Assembly (NCBI GenBank): GCA_902470805.1
Contig: CABRHX010000001.1
Span: forward strand, 62,001-126,000
DNA: 64,000 nt
From: an uncultured Collinsella sp.
GTDB taxonomy: Bacteria > Actinomycetota > Coriobacteriia > Coriobacteriales > Coriobacteriaceae
Direction: 5' to 3'
The notes beneath the pieces are model-generated. The model was not told the DNA's origin, did not search any database, and saw nothing but the letters and a program-made list of their open reading frames with translations. This document shows positions 44,878 to 54,062 of the stretch, piece by piece. The position numbers and the translations under genes were made by a program. Position 1 is the first letter of the stretch. Each line of letters opens with the position of its first letter.

Positions 44878-45944
44878 TATGCGTTCCCCTGTTTGGTGCC
44901 CTTCATGCGGTACAGGGAGTCCGCAAGAATGGCAGGGTTGTTAACGCCAAAGTCGCCCAAGCGCTCCGGATCCTCGCTGATGTCGTCCATGAGTTCCTGC
45001 AGCGAGCCGTACTCGTCGACAATCTTCTCGGCCACGCCGTCGCGCACGACGGACACGCGCGAAAGCGTGCGCAGGCCCAGCGGCGTCATGACAGAGTCCT
45101 CATCCAGGTCGTCATAACCCAGAACCGCCGCCACATGCTGTGGGTCGGACAGGTCCTTAGGCGTCATGCGAGCGAGCTCGGCGCGAATCTTCTCGGCATT
45201 GGCCTCGGAGGAGTCACTCGCGTAGTCGCGGATCATCAGGTCGTATTCGGTATCCATACTGGAGCCCGCGAGCTGCTCGAGCTGCATCTGCACGAGCTTG
45301 CCCTGGTTACCCAGCTTGACAATGCAATCCTTAAGCTCGGTCTTTGCCTGCTGCATAATCTCGAAGCTCGAGAAAATACCGGTAATGTCGGCGAGCGTAA
45401 CGTAGTCGTCGAGCTCAAGGGCTGTCAGGCGCAGCAAGGAGCGATCGAGCGACTGACGAGTGGTCTGAAGCGTGGCGACGAGCTGGTTGACCGAGCTCAT
45501 GATGGTGGTGACAGGCTGGATCTCGTAGCTCTTGCCGTGAACGTACACGTTAACGACGGCACGACGGGCCGAGACCGAGATCACGATGGCGTCGGTGAGC
45601 ACCGACATGCGAGCGGCAGTACGGTGACGCATGCCCGTCTCGCTCGTGGCAAGCGAGGGATCGGGATTGAGGTGGAAGTTGGCGCGCAGGATCTGGGTGA
45701 GGTCACCGTCGATGACGATGGCACCGTCCATCTTGGAGAGCTCGAACAGACGGTTCGAGGTGAACGAAATGTTGAGCGGGAAGCCGTCGTTACCGGCAGC
45801 GAGCACGTTTTCGGTGTCGCCGACGCAGATAAGGGCGCCCAGGTGACCGGCGATGATCATGTCGAGGGCGGTGCGGATCGGCTGACCAGGTGCCGTCAGG
45901 CGGATGGCCTGTTCCATACGCTTTTGCAGCTCGTTCTTATCCAA
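44877..45944 (-). CDS. disA: DNA integrity scanning diadenylate cyclase
   Basis: Makes the second messenger c-di-AMP from two ATP and scans DNA for lesions; 355 aa. The cyclase motifs DGA (73-75) and RHRTA (106-110) are intact; a central helical spine and a C-terminal HhH-type DNA-binding region (about 290-355) follow. The start appears to be a TTG at 45944: GGGAG stands seven bases before it, and the nearby ATG is in another frame. disA often lies next to radA, but here it heads an isoprenoid and tRNA-synthetase operon and no radA is in the window. Confidence 0.95.
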   Translation of the reverse strand: MDKNELQKRMEQAIRLTAPGQPIRTALDMIIAGHLGALICVGDTENVLAAGNDGFPLNISFTSNRLFELSKMDGAIVIDGDLTQILRANFHLNPDPSLATSETGMRHRTAARMSVLTDAIVISVSARRAVVNVYVHGKSYEIQPVTTIMSSVNQLVATLQTTRQSLDRSLLRLTALELDDYVTLADITGIFSSFEIMQQAKTELKDCIVKLGNQGKLVQMQLEQLAGSSMDTEYDLMIRDYASDSSEANAEKIRAELARMTPKDLSDPQHVAAVLGYDDLDEDSVMTPLGLRTLSRVSVVRDGVAEKIVDEYGSLQELMDDISEDPERLGDFGVNNPAILADSLYRMKGTKQGNA

Positions 45945-46105
45945 GGCATCGCTCCCATCGTATACGCTCCATAAACGCTAAATAGTTTCTCACGGTTTGT
46001 CCCCGCGGCGCTCGCGAAATCCGATGCTTACAGAATGAGCGAACACAGCTGAGAGCCCCAACCCAAAATGAGCTGTCATGTGGTAGCATCGGGATTCGCA
46101 TATAT

Positions 46106-46240
46106 GAGGGAGTAGTCGCGTAGCCGGGTTCGCCTCCGGTGGCGCGGTAAGTCAACACACTGGCCGATGCGGCCTGGCTTGCCTTAATGAACGAGACTCG
46201 TGGCTGTGCGCGCAACGCGTACGCCACGGGTCTTTTTTTG
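46106..46240 (+). ncRNA. yybP-ykoY (manganese) riboswitch
   Basis: The leader of mntP has the expected elements: GAGGGAGTAG near the start, a small hairpin (GCCGGGTTCGCCTCCGGTGG region), the GGCCGATGCGGCC stem and the conserved tail ending AACGAGACTCG. A rho-independent terminator follows as expression platform: TCGTGGC ... GCCACGG then seven Ts (46198-46239). Manganese binding should favour antitermination and MntP synthesis. Promoter elements upstream are weak; TAGCAT at 46084-46089 is a possible -10. Intergenic stretch 45945-46292 holds nothing else. Confidence 0.85.
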
Positions 46241-46292
46241 TTACTCCCCCAAGAGGTACACGCGGGCCTGCCCGCAGAGAGGGAGCCAGACT

Positions 46293-46877
46293 ATGGGACT
46301 CGCAGAGCTCGTGTTGCTCGCCGTTGGCCTTTCGATGGACGCCTTTGCCGTTTCCATCTGCAAGGGTCTCGGCATGAAAAAGATCAACCTTAAAGTCGCC
46401 GTGGTGCTCGGCCTGTTCTTTGGCGGCTTCCAGGCCGGCATGCCCGTGATCGGATGGGCGCTTGGCAGCCAATTCATGGGCATCATCGGCCCTATCGACC
46501 ACTGGATCGCCTTTATCCTTTTGGCCTTTATCGGCGGCAAAATGCTGTGGGAAGCCTTTACCGAGGACGAGGATGAGGACGAAGGCGACGGCAAGGATGC
46601 CGAAAAGATCGACCTGGGCGAGTACCTGATCCTCGCCATCGCCACCTCAATCGACGCGCTCGCCGTGGGTATCTCGTTTGCCGCGCTCTCGGTCGACATC
46701 GTGCCCGCCGTGTCGCTTATCGGCATCACGACGTTTATCTTCTCCGTTGCCGGCGTGGCGATTGGCCACACCTTTGGTGCACGCTACGAAAAACCCGCCA
46801 CCATCGTCGGCGGCGTCGTGCTCATCCTCATCGGGCTCAAGATCTTACTTGAGCATCTGGGGATTCTCGCGATATAA
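46293..46877 (+). CDS. mntP: manganese efflux pump MntP
   Basis: Six-helix membrane protein of 194 aa exporting Mn(II). Both halves carry the family's conserved acidic motifs: GLSMDAFAVSICKGLGMK near the start and ATSIDALAVGISFA in the centre, with glycine-rich helices. A negatively charged cytoplasmic loop (EDEDEDEGDGKDAEK) links the halves. Start at 46293 after GGGAG; longer in-frame readings would run through the riboswitch terminator. The riboswitch ahead supports the manganese assignment. Confidence 0.94.
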   Translation: MGLAELVLLAVGLSMDAFAVSICKGLGMKKINLKVAVVLGLFFGGFQAGMPVIGWALGSQFMGIIGPIDHWIAFILLAFIGGKMLWEAFTEDEDEDEGDGKDAEKIDLGEYLILAIATSIDALAVGISFAALSVDIVPAVSLIGITTFIFSVAGVAIGHTFGARYEKPATIVGGVVLILIGLKILLEHLGILAI

Positions 46878-46918
46878 AAAGTGCCTCTCATAAGCTCAAC
46901 GTCAATGTAGAAGTCTCA

Positions 46919-46987
46919 TGCAGAGTTTTGCATAATGCCTATTCGTGCAGACTTTTGCATGTCATACTGATATGCAAAAGTCTGCAC
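46919..46987. promoter_or_regulatory. hipBA operator cluster
   Basis: Three copies of TGCAGACTTTTGCAT-like sites: 46919-46933 (one change), 46945-46960 and, inverted, 46972-46987. The last two form a perfect 16-base inverted repeat around 11 bases. They end 14 bases ahead of the hipB GTG, so HipB (alone or with HipA) is the expected binder. Confidence 0.85.
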
Positions 46988-47001
46988 GTTAGGAGATTGC
47001 C

Positions 47002-47433
47002 GTGGATACCCTTCCCATCACCACGCCGCGCCAAGCTGGCATCTACGTGCGCCAGGCACGCGACTCACAGGGAATCACCCGTGCGGCCCTCGCTAAAAAA
47101 GCCGGCGTTTCGGAGCGTCTGCTCGCATCGCTCGAGCTAGGAGATGCCACCGGCATTCGACTCGACAAGTTGCTGACCGTCTTTAACGCACTCGGCATTG
47201 GTCTCTTCGCGCAAAGCGATAACGACTCCATCGCATCGCCCTCCGAACATCCGACGACGATAGTGAACCTCCCTATCGCGAACTCGAATACCCTGCCAAA
47301 GCCAAGCGCAGGCAGACGACCCACTCGACAAGGAACGCCATCTTCCTATGGTGCCTTGCTGGCCCAAATCGCAGCCGAGCAAGGCCTTTCCGGCACTTCA
47401 AACCTCTCCTTTGGCTGCAAGGTTGTGAAATAA
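47002..47433 (+). CDS. hipB: HipB-like antitoxin (XRE-type HTH)
   Basis: DNA-binding antitoxin and autorepressor of 143 aa. The HTH is at about residues 10-70 (RQARDSQGITRAALAKKAGVSERLLASLE in translation). The C-terminal half is a longer than usual, probably flexible tail; E. coli HipB is only 88 aa. Start GTG at 47002 with AGGAG six bases before it. It is followed by hipA with no gap (TAA then ATG), the normal antitoxin-first order, and is preceded by a clear operator cluster. Confidence 0.88.
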   Translation: MDTLPITTPRQAGIYVRQARDSQGITRAALAKKAGVSERLLASLELGDATGIRLDKLLTVFNALGIGLFAQSDNDSIASPSEHPTTIVNLPIANSNTLPKPSAGRRPTRQGTPSSYGALLAQIAAEQGLSGTSNLSFGCKVVK

Positions 47434-48738
47434 ATGGCAGAGATGGAGCTCGCGACCCTCATTTGTGGCGAAATCGCCGGCACTCTCCGCCAAGACGAGC
47501 ATGGACTCTGCAGCTTTGCATACGCCCCAACCTATCGCGGAGCACCGTTATCGCTAACAATGCCGCTTTCCAATCGCACGTATGGCCATAGCATCGTCCG
47601 CCCGTTCCTATTTGGCCTTTTGCCCGACAGTCAAGAGCAGCGTCGCGCTATTGCCACCGAGCATGATGTTGCATCCAACAACCCCGTCACCCTCTTGTGC
47701 CATATCGGTCTAGACTGCGCGGGGGCCGTTCAGTTTTGTCGAGCCGATCAATTAGACGCCGCCCGCGGCAGGGTCTCGGCATACCGCCCGCTTACCAATT
47801 CTCAAATCGCTCACAAGCTCAAAGCAATTCGCGATGACGAAAGAGAGGCATGGATGGGCTCCAACGAAAGCTGGTCCCTGGGCGGCAATCAAGGCAAATT
47901 TGCACTAGCTTGGCATGATGGCCAATGGTGCGAATGTCTAGGGTCATCCCCCACTACCCATATCTTCAAAAATGGTGTCGTTGGGTTCAAACATCAGGCC
48001 TTAAACGAATTCGTCTGCATGAAAACGGCTCGGCGTGTTGGCATTCCAACTGCCAACGTCTCCTATTACACATTTGAAGACGAAGCCGCGCTCGTCGTTG
48101 AACGGTACGACAGAATGGTCAATAGCAGCGGAAATATCGAAAGGCTGCATCAGGAGGACTTTTGCCAGGCGCTCGGTGTATTGCCAATCCAGAAATACAC
48201 CGCCGACGGAGGACCAACTACACGAGACATCCAAGAACGACTGATTAACACAGTCCCCCACCACATGAATCTTGTGCTTTTTACCTATATGTTGTTCTAT
48301 AACGCCATTATCGGAGCGCCTGACGCACACGCTAAAAACTACTCGCTCATCCTTGGCAAAGGCACAAACGCGGCGCTCGCACCCATGTACGATGTCGCAT
48401 CGGGGCTGGCATACGAGCGCATGCGCCGCCGGGCGCGCCTTGCCATGAGCGTTGGCGGCGAAAATCGTGTGGGGCGCATCGGTCCAGGCGCTATCCGCCG
48501 ATACCACGGTGTGGGCGACCCCGCGCTGGAGGCGGCACTCACCGATGCCGGGCTATCCGAGAAGTTTTGCTTTGCGACCATGATGGACCTCGCCTACGAG
48601 GTGCCCATTTGCATGGAAGAGGTCATGGACGAATACGCCGACCTGCCCGGCATGGCGGACCTGCGCGAGCATATGCTCGGCCCCGTCCGCGAAAACTGCC
48701 AGCGCACCCTCGACCTCATCAAGGCAGAAATGGACTAG
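47434..48738 (+). CDS. hipA: HipA-like serine/threonine kinase toxin
   Basis: Persistence-type toxin of 434 aa; E. coli HipA phosphorylates glutamyl-tRNA synthetase. The kinase signature is complete: ATP-loop SLGGNQGKFAL (148-158, including the serine that is autophosphorylated in E. coli HipA), HIFK (176-179), ERYDR (223-227), EDFCQALG (241-248), catalytic GAPDAHAKN with D297 and N302, and PMYDV with D320. An N-terminal HipA_N domain precedes it. AT-richer composition than the housekeeping neighbours suggests acquisition. No frameshift or missing residue is evident, so it should be functional. Confidence 0.92.
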   Translation: MAEMELATLICGEIAGTLRQDEHGLCSFAYAPTYRGAPLSLTMPLSNRTYGHSIVRPFLFGLLPDSQEQRRAIATEHDVASNNPVTLLCHIGLDCAGAVQFCRADQLDAARGRVSAYRPLTNSQIAHKLKAIRDDEREAWMGSNESWSLGGNQGKFALAWHDGQWCECLGSSPTTHIFKNGVVGFKHQALNEFVCMKTARRVGIPTANVSYYTFEDEAALVVERYDRMVNSSGNIERLHQEDFCQALGVLPIQKYTADGGPTTRDIQERLINTVPHHMNLVLFTYMLFYNAIIGAPDAHAKNYSLILGKGTNAALAPMYDVASGLAYERMRRRARLAMSVGGENRVGRIGPGAIRRYHGVGDPALEAALTDAGLSEKFCFATMMDLAYEVPICMEEVMDEYADLPGMADLREHMLGPVRENCQRTLDLIKAEMD

Positions 48739-48764
48739 GTGGCCTTAATTTCGCAATTATCAAA

Positions 48765-48810
48765 CAAAAGAGAGGGGACACCCGTCGCAAAAGACCGGGT
48801 GCCCCCTCTC
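48765..48810. terminator. terminator between hipA and pepD
   Basis: GAGAGGGGACACCCG / CGGGTGCCCCCTCTC, 15-base arms with one mismatch; a T-rich tail (TTTTGTTTG) follows on the minus strand, so it mainly serves pepD and can stop hipBA transcripts as well. Confidence 0.8.
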
Positions 48811-48865
48811 ATAATGTCATTTGCAATCCGCTAGCACGTGGCTCGGACTGCTGCTAGCGCAACCT

Positions 48866-50323
48866 TTACGCAGCGAGGCGCTTGAGGACGTCGATGAGCA
48901 GCTCGTAGAAGCGCTCGGCAGAAGCGAGCTCCATGCTCTCGTCCGGGGTATGGACATCGGAGAGCGTCGGGCCCACGGCGATGGCGTCCAGGCCGTGCAG
49001 AGCCTCGGCAAACAGGCCGCACTCAAGGCCGGCGTGAATGGACTCGATGCGCAGCTCGGAGCCAAAGAGCTCTCGATAGCTCTCGACAAAGACTTCGCGG
49101 ACCGGCGAATGCTCGGCATAGCTCCAGCCGGGATACTCGAACTCAAACTTGGCGTCGAAGCCCAGGACATCGGCAAGCGTCTGCAGGCGGTCCTTGAACT
49201 CGTTCTGCAGCGAGGTGATCGAGGAGCGCGGGGACAGCATAATCTTGACCTCGTCATCGGAGGTGGCGACCACGCCGATGTTGGAGGAAACCTCGACGGA
49301 GCCGTCGGTGGCGACGTTGCGGCGAATCACGCCGTTAGGGGCAAGACGCAGGGCGCGGATGAGGGCAAGCGCGGACTTCTCGTCCATGGCCTCGACCTCG
49401 GCGTCGTCGGCAATCTCGACGGTGCAGGTAAAGCCGGGGTCGAAGACCTCGAGCTCGGCAGTGACGTCGGCGATGATGCCCTTTGCGATCTGGGCCGCGG
49501 CCTCGGCGGCAGCGTGATCGGCATAGACCAGAACGGCCTTGCACTCACGGTTGATGGCGTTGTCCTTGGTGCCGCCGTTGAAGCTGACGATGGCGGGCTC
49601 GCCGGCGACCATCAGGCGGTCGATGATGCGGGCCATGATGAGGTTGCCGTTGCCGCGCTCCAGGTGGATATCGCTGCCGGAGTGACCACCCAGCAGGCCG
49701 GAGATGTCGAGCGTGAGGGTGCTACCGGTCTTATGCTCGCGCACGATCGGGCAGGTGTAGGTAACGACGACGCCGCCGGCGCAACTGACGGTGGCAACGC
49801 CCTCTTCCTCGGAGTCAAGGTTAATCATGGTGCGGGCGCTAATCTGGGACTTGTCGAGCGTCTCGGCGCCAACCAGGCCAGTCTCCTCGTCGGTGGTGAA
49901 TACGCACTCGAGGGCGGGGTGAACGATCGAATCGTCATCGAGAACAGTGAGCATCAGAGCGACGGCAATACCGTTGTCGGCGCCCAGAGTGGTACCGTTA
50001 GCGGTGAGGACGCCGTCCTTGACGACCAGGTCGATACCATCAGTCGTAAAGTCGTGCTCAACGGAGCCCAGCTTGTCGCACACCATGTCGATGTGGCCCT
50101 GCAGCATCACGGTCGGGGCATTCTCGGCGCCGGCAGATGCGGGCTTGCGAATGATGACGTTGTAGACCTCGTCCTGATACACATCGAGACCGCGCTCCTT
50201 GGCAAACGCGACCAGGAAATCGCTGATGCCCTTCTCGTTGCCAGACCCACGGGGGATCGCGCTGACCTCCTCAAAGAAATGGAACAGCTGGGCGGGCTCG
50301 TAGCCGGTAATCTTGTAGTCCAT
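48866..50323 (-). CDS. pepD: beta-Ala-His/aminoacyl-histidine dipeptidase
   Basis: Cytosolic M20 metallopeptidase of 485 aa that hydrolyses Xaa-His and other dipeptides. Metal ligands and catalytic residues are visible: QGHIDMVCDK (histidine and neighbouring aspartate), GADNGIA (bridging aspartate), TTDEETGLVGA (catalytic and metal glutamates) and LDSEEEG. A lid/dimerisation domain is inserted in the middle, as in the family. Start at 50323 (MDYKITGYEP) after AAGGAGG; the upstream extension lacks a ribosome-binding site. It stands alone between two terminators. Confidence 0.94.
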   Translation of the reverse strand: MDYKITGYEPAQLFHFFEEVSAIPRGSGNEKGISDFLVAFAKERGLDVYQDEVYNVIIRKPASAGAENAPTVMLQGHIDMVCDKLGSVEHDFTTDGIDLVVKDGVLTANGTTLGADNGIAVALMLTVLDDDSIVHPALECVFTTDEETGLVGAETLDKSQISARTMINLDSEEEGVATVSCAGGVVVTYTCPIVREHKTGSTLTLDISGLLGGHSGSDIHLERGNGNLIMARIIDRLMVAGEPAIVSFNGGTKDNAINRECKAVLVYADHAAAEAAAQIAKGIIADVTAELEVFDPGFTCTVEIADDAEVEAMDEKSALALIRALRLAPNGVIRRNVATDGSVEVSSNIGVVATSDDEVKIMLSPRSSITSLQNEFKDRLQTLADVLGFDAKFEFEYPGWSYAEHSPVREVFVESYRELFGSELRIESIHAGLECGLFAEALHGLDAIAVGPTLSDVHTPDESMELASAERFYELLIDVLKRLAA

Positions 50324-50480
50324 GGTGCCTCCTTGGCGCAACTGGTTAGACAGTAAGACATGCGACTTGTATATTCCCAGACTTTGCGTGCATAAACCAG
50401 TCGAAAACGCCGAGCGCCCTCGCATCATCGGCTAACGGTGGACCGTATAGCGCAACGGTCACAACTTCCGCAGCTCTACA

Positions 50481-50513
50481 AATCGAGGCGCCCTTTCCGG
50501 AGCGCCTCGATTG
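50481..50513 (-). terminator. hairpin after clpC
   Basis: AATCGAGGCGC / GCGCCTCGATT stem with an 11-base loop, 25 bases after the clpC stop; only a weak T-run (TTTGTAG). Confidence 0.65.
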
Positions 50514-50537
50514 CGCGTATCAAATTGTCGCCACGCC

Positions 50538-53180
50538 CTACAGCGCGCCGGAACCGGCTTGCATCATGCCGCCGGGGCCCGAGGTCACGCCGCCGCTCAC
50601 GGGCGAGGCGTTGCCGGTGTGCGGTGCCGCCGGGACGGTATCGCCACCAAGCGTGCCCGCCGGACGCGGTGCCGGGATCTCGCCCGTGCCGCGGCTAAAG
50701 ACAAACTTGCCATCGGCCACGTCGCACAGGACGGTATCGCCCTCGCCCCACTCGCCAGCCAGCAGTTCCTCGGACAGCGGATCCTCGATGAGCTTTTGGA
50801 TGGCACGACGCAGCGGACGCGCGCCGTTGGTGAGGTCGGTACCCTCCGCCACAATCTTGTCGTAGGCCGCATCGGTAAGCTTGATGTTCATGCCGTTTGC
50901 GATCAGGCGCTGGCGCAGATCGTCCACCAGCAGGTGCGCAATCTTGGTCAGGTTCTCGCCCGAGAGCTTCTGGAACACCACGATGTCGTCGATACGGTTG
51001 AGCAGCTCGGGGCGGAACAGGCGCTTGAGCTCGCCCATCGCGCGGCCGCGGATCTCACTCGAGGTGAGGCCCTGCTCGCCGGTGGTGCCAAAGCCAACGC
51101 TCGCATCCTGCGCGATCTCGCGGGCGCCCACGTTGGACGTCATGATGATCACCGTATTGCGGAAGTCGACCGTCTTGCCCTGGCTATCGGTCAGACGGCC
51201 CTCCTCCAACACCTGCAGCAGGATATTGAAGATGTCGGGGTGCGCCTTCTCGATCTCGTCGAACAGCACGACCGAGTACGGGTGACGGCGAACAGCCTTG
51301 GTGAGCTGGCCGCCCTCGTCGTGGCCCACATAGCCCGGGGGGCTACCGATGAGCTTGGAGACCTCGAACTCACTGCCAAACTCCGACATATCGAAGCTGA
51401 TGAGCGCGTCCTTGCTGCCAAAGAGATACTCGGCGAGCGTCTTGGCGAGCTCGGTTTTGCCCGTGCCGGTGGGGCCCAGGAAGATAAAGCTGCCGCCGGG
51501 GCGACGCGGGTCCTTGAGCGGCGAGCGGCTGCGGCGCACGGCCTTGGCAACGGCCTCGACGGCCTCGTCCTGACCGATGATGCGCGTCTTGAGCACGCTT
51601 TCGGCCTGCAGCAGGCGGCGGCTCTCGCTCTCGGTGAGCGAGGACACCGGCACGCCCGAGGTCACGGACACGATGTCGGCAATCTGGGAGACATCGATGG
51701 TGAGCGGGCTGGCGTCGAGCTCGGCCGTCCAGGCAGCCTTGGCCTCGGCGAGCTCAATCTCGGCAGCCTTTTGCTGCTCGGTGATCTCGGCGGCCTTGTT
51801 CATGTCGTCGCTCTCGGTGGCCTCCTGCGCGGCGGCCTTAAGCTCCTCCACGCGATGCTCGGCCTCGCGCACCGGCTCGGGCGCGCGGTTGGCGGCGATG
51901 CGGGCGCGGGCGCCGGCCTCGTCAATGAGGTCGATGGCCTTATCGGGCAGGAAGCGATCCTGGATGTAGCGGTCGGAGAGGTTCGCGGCGGCCTCGATAG
52001 CACCCTGCGTATAGCGCACATGGTGGTGCTCCTCGTAGCGCGGCTTGAGCGCGGTCAGGATCTTGACCGTGTCCTCGACGCTCGGCTCCTCGACATCGAT
52101 GGTCTGGAAGCGACGCTCGAAGGCCGGGTCCTTGGTGAGGTACTTGCGGAATTCCTCGGCCGTGGTGGCGCCGATAATCTGGAAGGCACCGCGCGCGAGC
52201 ACGGGCTTGAGCATGGAGCTCGCGTCGATGGAGCCCTCGGCAGAGCCGGCACCGATGATGGTGTGCATCTCGTCAATAAACAGGATGACGTCGTCAGCTT
52301 CGGTGGCCTCCTGGATCACGTTCTTGAGGCGCTCCTCAAACTCACCGCGATACTTGGCGCCCGCAACGAGGCCCGGCAGGTCGAGCGTCCAGATGTTCTG
52401 GTTCATGAGGTTCTCGGGCACGTTGCCAGCTGCAATCTGCTGAGCCAAGCCCTCGACGATGGCCGTCTTGCCCACGCCGGGGTCGCCCAGAATGAGCGGG
52501 TTGTTCTTGGTGCGGCGCGAAAGAATTTCCATCATACGCTGGACTTCCTTTTCGCGACCAATTACAGGGTCGAGCTCGCCATCGCGCGCCTTTTGCGTGA
52601 GGTTGGTGGCGAACTGCTTGAGCGTATCGGTGCCGCTCCCCTTTTGCTGCGACGCGTCCGAGCCGCTAAAGAACGGCAGGCCCGCACCGGGACGCCCGGC
52701 ACCGGCGCCGGCGAGCGGACGCTTCTTGTCCTGGTCCTTGGCGGTAAGTTTCTCGATAGCCTTTTTGATGGAGGCGGACGACACACCCAGGCGCATGAGG
52801 ATGTCCATGGCCATGCCGTTACCCTCTTCGACGATGCCAATCAGCAAGTGCTCGGTCGACACGTAGGTCTGGTTGTTCTCACGTGCCACGCGGAAGGAGC
52901 GCTCCATCACGCTGATGACGAGCGGCGTAAAGGCAAGCTTGGCAGCCTCGGTCTCCTCGCTGGGCTCGGGAACCGTGGTCTGGACCTCCTTGAGGGTGTC
53001 CATGATGTCGTCGTAGGAGATATCAAGCGAGCGCAGCGCCTCGGCAGCAATGCCCTCGTCCTCCTTGGCGAGTGCGAGCAGCAGGTGCTCGGTGCCCACC
53101 TTATTTGAGTGCAGATCGAGCGCCTCCTGTTTGGCCATCGACATGACCTTGCGCGCTCGATCGGTAAATCTATCTAACAT
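50538..53180 (-). CDS. clpC: ClpC-type AAA+ unfoldase
   Basis: ATP-driven unfoldase that feeds proteins to ClpP; 880 aa. It has the double Clp-N domain (residues 1-145), AAA1 with GDPGVGKT (about 225-232), a UvrB/UvrC-type M domain coiled segment (about 400-465) and AAA2 with GPTGTGKT (about 560-567). After the C-terminal domain (VLCDVADGKFVFSRG) there is a Pro/Gly/Ala-rich tail of about 45 residues (ends GGMMQAGSGAL), which looks disordered. The start at 53180 (MLDRFTD) follows AAGGA; eleven further codons upstream are less likely. No ctsR/mcsAB genes are next to it. No CIRCE or CtsR box was seen in the 190-base upstream gap. Confidence 0.96.
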   Translation of the reverse strand: MLDRFTDRARKVMSMAKQEALDLHSNKVGTEHLLLALAKEDEGIAAEALRSLDISYDDIMDTLKEVQTTVPEPSEETEAAKLAFTPLVISVMERSFRVARENNQTYVSTEHLLIGIVEEGNGMAMDILMRLGVSSASIKKAIEKLTAKDQDKKRPLAGAGAGRPGAGLPFFSGSDASQQKGSGTDTLKQFATNLTQKARDGELDPVIGREKEVQRMMEILSRRTKNNPLILGDPGVGKTAIVEGLAQQIAAGNVPENLMNQNIWTLDLPGLVAGAKYRGEFEERLKNVIQEATEADDVILFIDEMHTIIGAGSAEGSIDASSMLKPVLARGAFQIIGATTAEEFRKYLTKDPAFERRFQTIDVEEPSVEDTVKILTALKPRYEEHHHVRYTQGAIEAAANLSDRYIQDRFLPDKAIDLIDEAGARARIAANRAPEPVREAEHRVEELKAAAQEATESDDMNKAAEITEQQKAAEIELAEAKAAWTAELDASPLTIDVSQIADIVSVTSGVPVSSLTESESRRLLQAESVLKTRIIGQDEAVEAVAKAVRRSRSPLKDPRRPGGSFIFLGPTGTGKTELAKTLAEYLFGSKDALISFDMSEFGSEFEVSKLIGSPPGYVGHDEGGQLTKAVRRHPYSVVLFDEIEKAHPDIFNILLQVLEEGRLTDSQGKTVDFRNTVIIMTSNVGAREIAQDASVGFGTTGEQGLTSSEIRGRAMGELKRLFRPELLNRIDDIVVFQKLSGENLTKIAHLLVDDLRQRLIANGMNIKLTDAAYDKIVAEGTDLTNGARPLRRAIQKLIEDPLSEELLAGEWGEGDTVLCDVADGKFVFSRGTGEIPAPRPAGTLGGDTVPAAPHTGNASPVSGGVTSGPGGMMQAGSGAL

Positions 53181-53372
53181 GCTCGTTTCCTTACATGAGT
53201 TCATCGAAATCAAAACGCCCGCCCGTCGGCGGCGCTTTTGTCTCTTTACCCACAGGTTGTCTATGTTAACAGCTGGAGGAATATCTATAAACCCGGCTCA
53301 CATGAATGCAGGTTATGACCGCATCGCGGGACTCACCGCGCGATGCGCGACAGGCGCCCCGCAAGAGAAACC

Positions 53373-54062
53373 CTAGGCGTCTTTCACCACGTCGGGACTC
53401 GTCGCACGCGATGCGCGATAGGCATCGGCCTCCTTGGAGACGCGTTCGAGCAGCTCGGATGTATCGACGCCCTCGACTTGCGCGACCGTTTCCACCGTCT
53501 GCATGGCGACCGCCCTCAGGTACGCGCACGCGCTGTCCCCCGGCTGCTCGAGGTCTATCTCCTCGCCGCCCTCCCGGGCAAAGCCGACCGCCATCACAAA
53601 GCCCATGATGCCCGAGACCAGAAAGCCCACCGCAAAGCTCGAATCTGCCTTGAGCTCTTCTCCGTCGGGGTGGACGATCTCTCTCACGCGGTCGATGATG
53701 ATCGTATGGATGCCCTGCACGACCTGCTCGGCGGCACCCGCCCTCATGGTGATGACGATGCGCCGCAGCAGGCAGCGGACGTCGCGCCGGTCGAACGCCG
53801 AAAGGTCGCCCTCGCTCGAAAAATGCCAGAGGGCATCGGTGATGAGCTCGTTATCCTGCAGCAGCTGGGCTATGGCGATGGCGACGAGTTCATCGAAATC
53901 GTGAAAATAGTAGTAAAACGTTCCGCGATTGCACTGGGCGGCGCGGGTCACCTCGCCAACCGACAGCTCGAAGATGCTGTTGTTCTCGATGAGCTCCCAA
54001 AACGCCTCGATGATACGGGTGCGTGCATCGGGCGCATCGGCGTCCTTACGCGGTCTCGCCAT
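53373..54062 (-). CDS. TetR-family transcriptional regulator
   Basis: Regulator of 229 aa. The N-terminal HTH spans about residues 12-60, with the recognition-helix motif RAAQCNRGTFYYYFHDFDELV typical of TetR proteins that bind short palindromes. The C-terminal ligand domain is helical and unassigned. The gene overlaps the 3' end of the giant activase gene by 17 bases, so they are co-transcribed. A perfect palindrome lies at the activase promoter (58535-58555), and I infer that this TetR controls its own operon through it. An alternative GTG start three codons earlier exists. Confidence 0.88.
   Translation of the reverse strand: MARPRKDADAPDARTRIIEAFWELIENNSIFELSVGEVTRAAQCNRGTFYYYFHDFDELVAIAIAQLLQDNELITDALWHFSSEGDLSAFDRRDVRCLLRRIVITMRAGAAEQVVQGIHTIIIDRVREIVHPDGEELKADSSFAVGFLVSGIMGFVMAVGFAREGGEEIDLEQPGDSACAYLRAVAMQTVETVAQVEGVDTSELLERVSKEADAYRASRATSPDVVKDA

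Noticed and set aside
50430..50537. possible tRNA or small RNA behind clpC
   Set aside because: No cloverleaf could be drawn; only the hairpin at 50481-50513 is supported.
50511..53108. 865-codon plus-strand ORF opposite clpC
   Set aside because: Antisense shadow of clpC with low-complexity composition and no recognisable motif.
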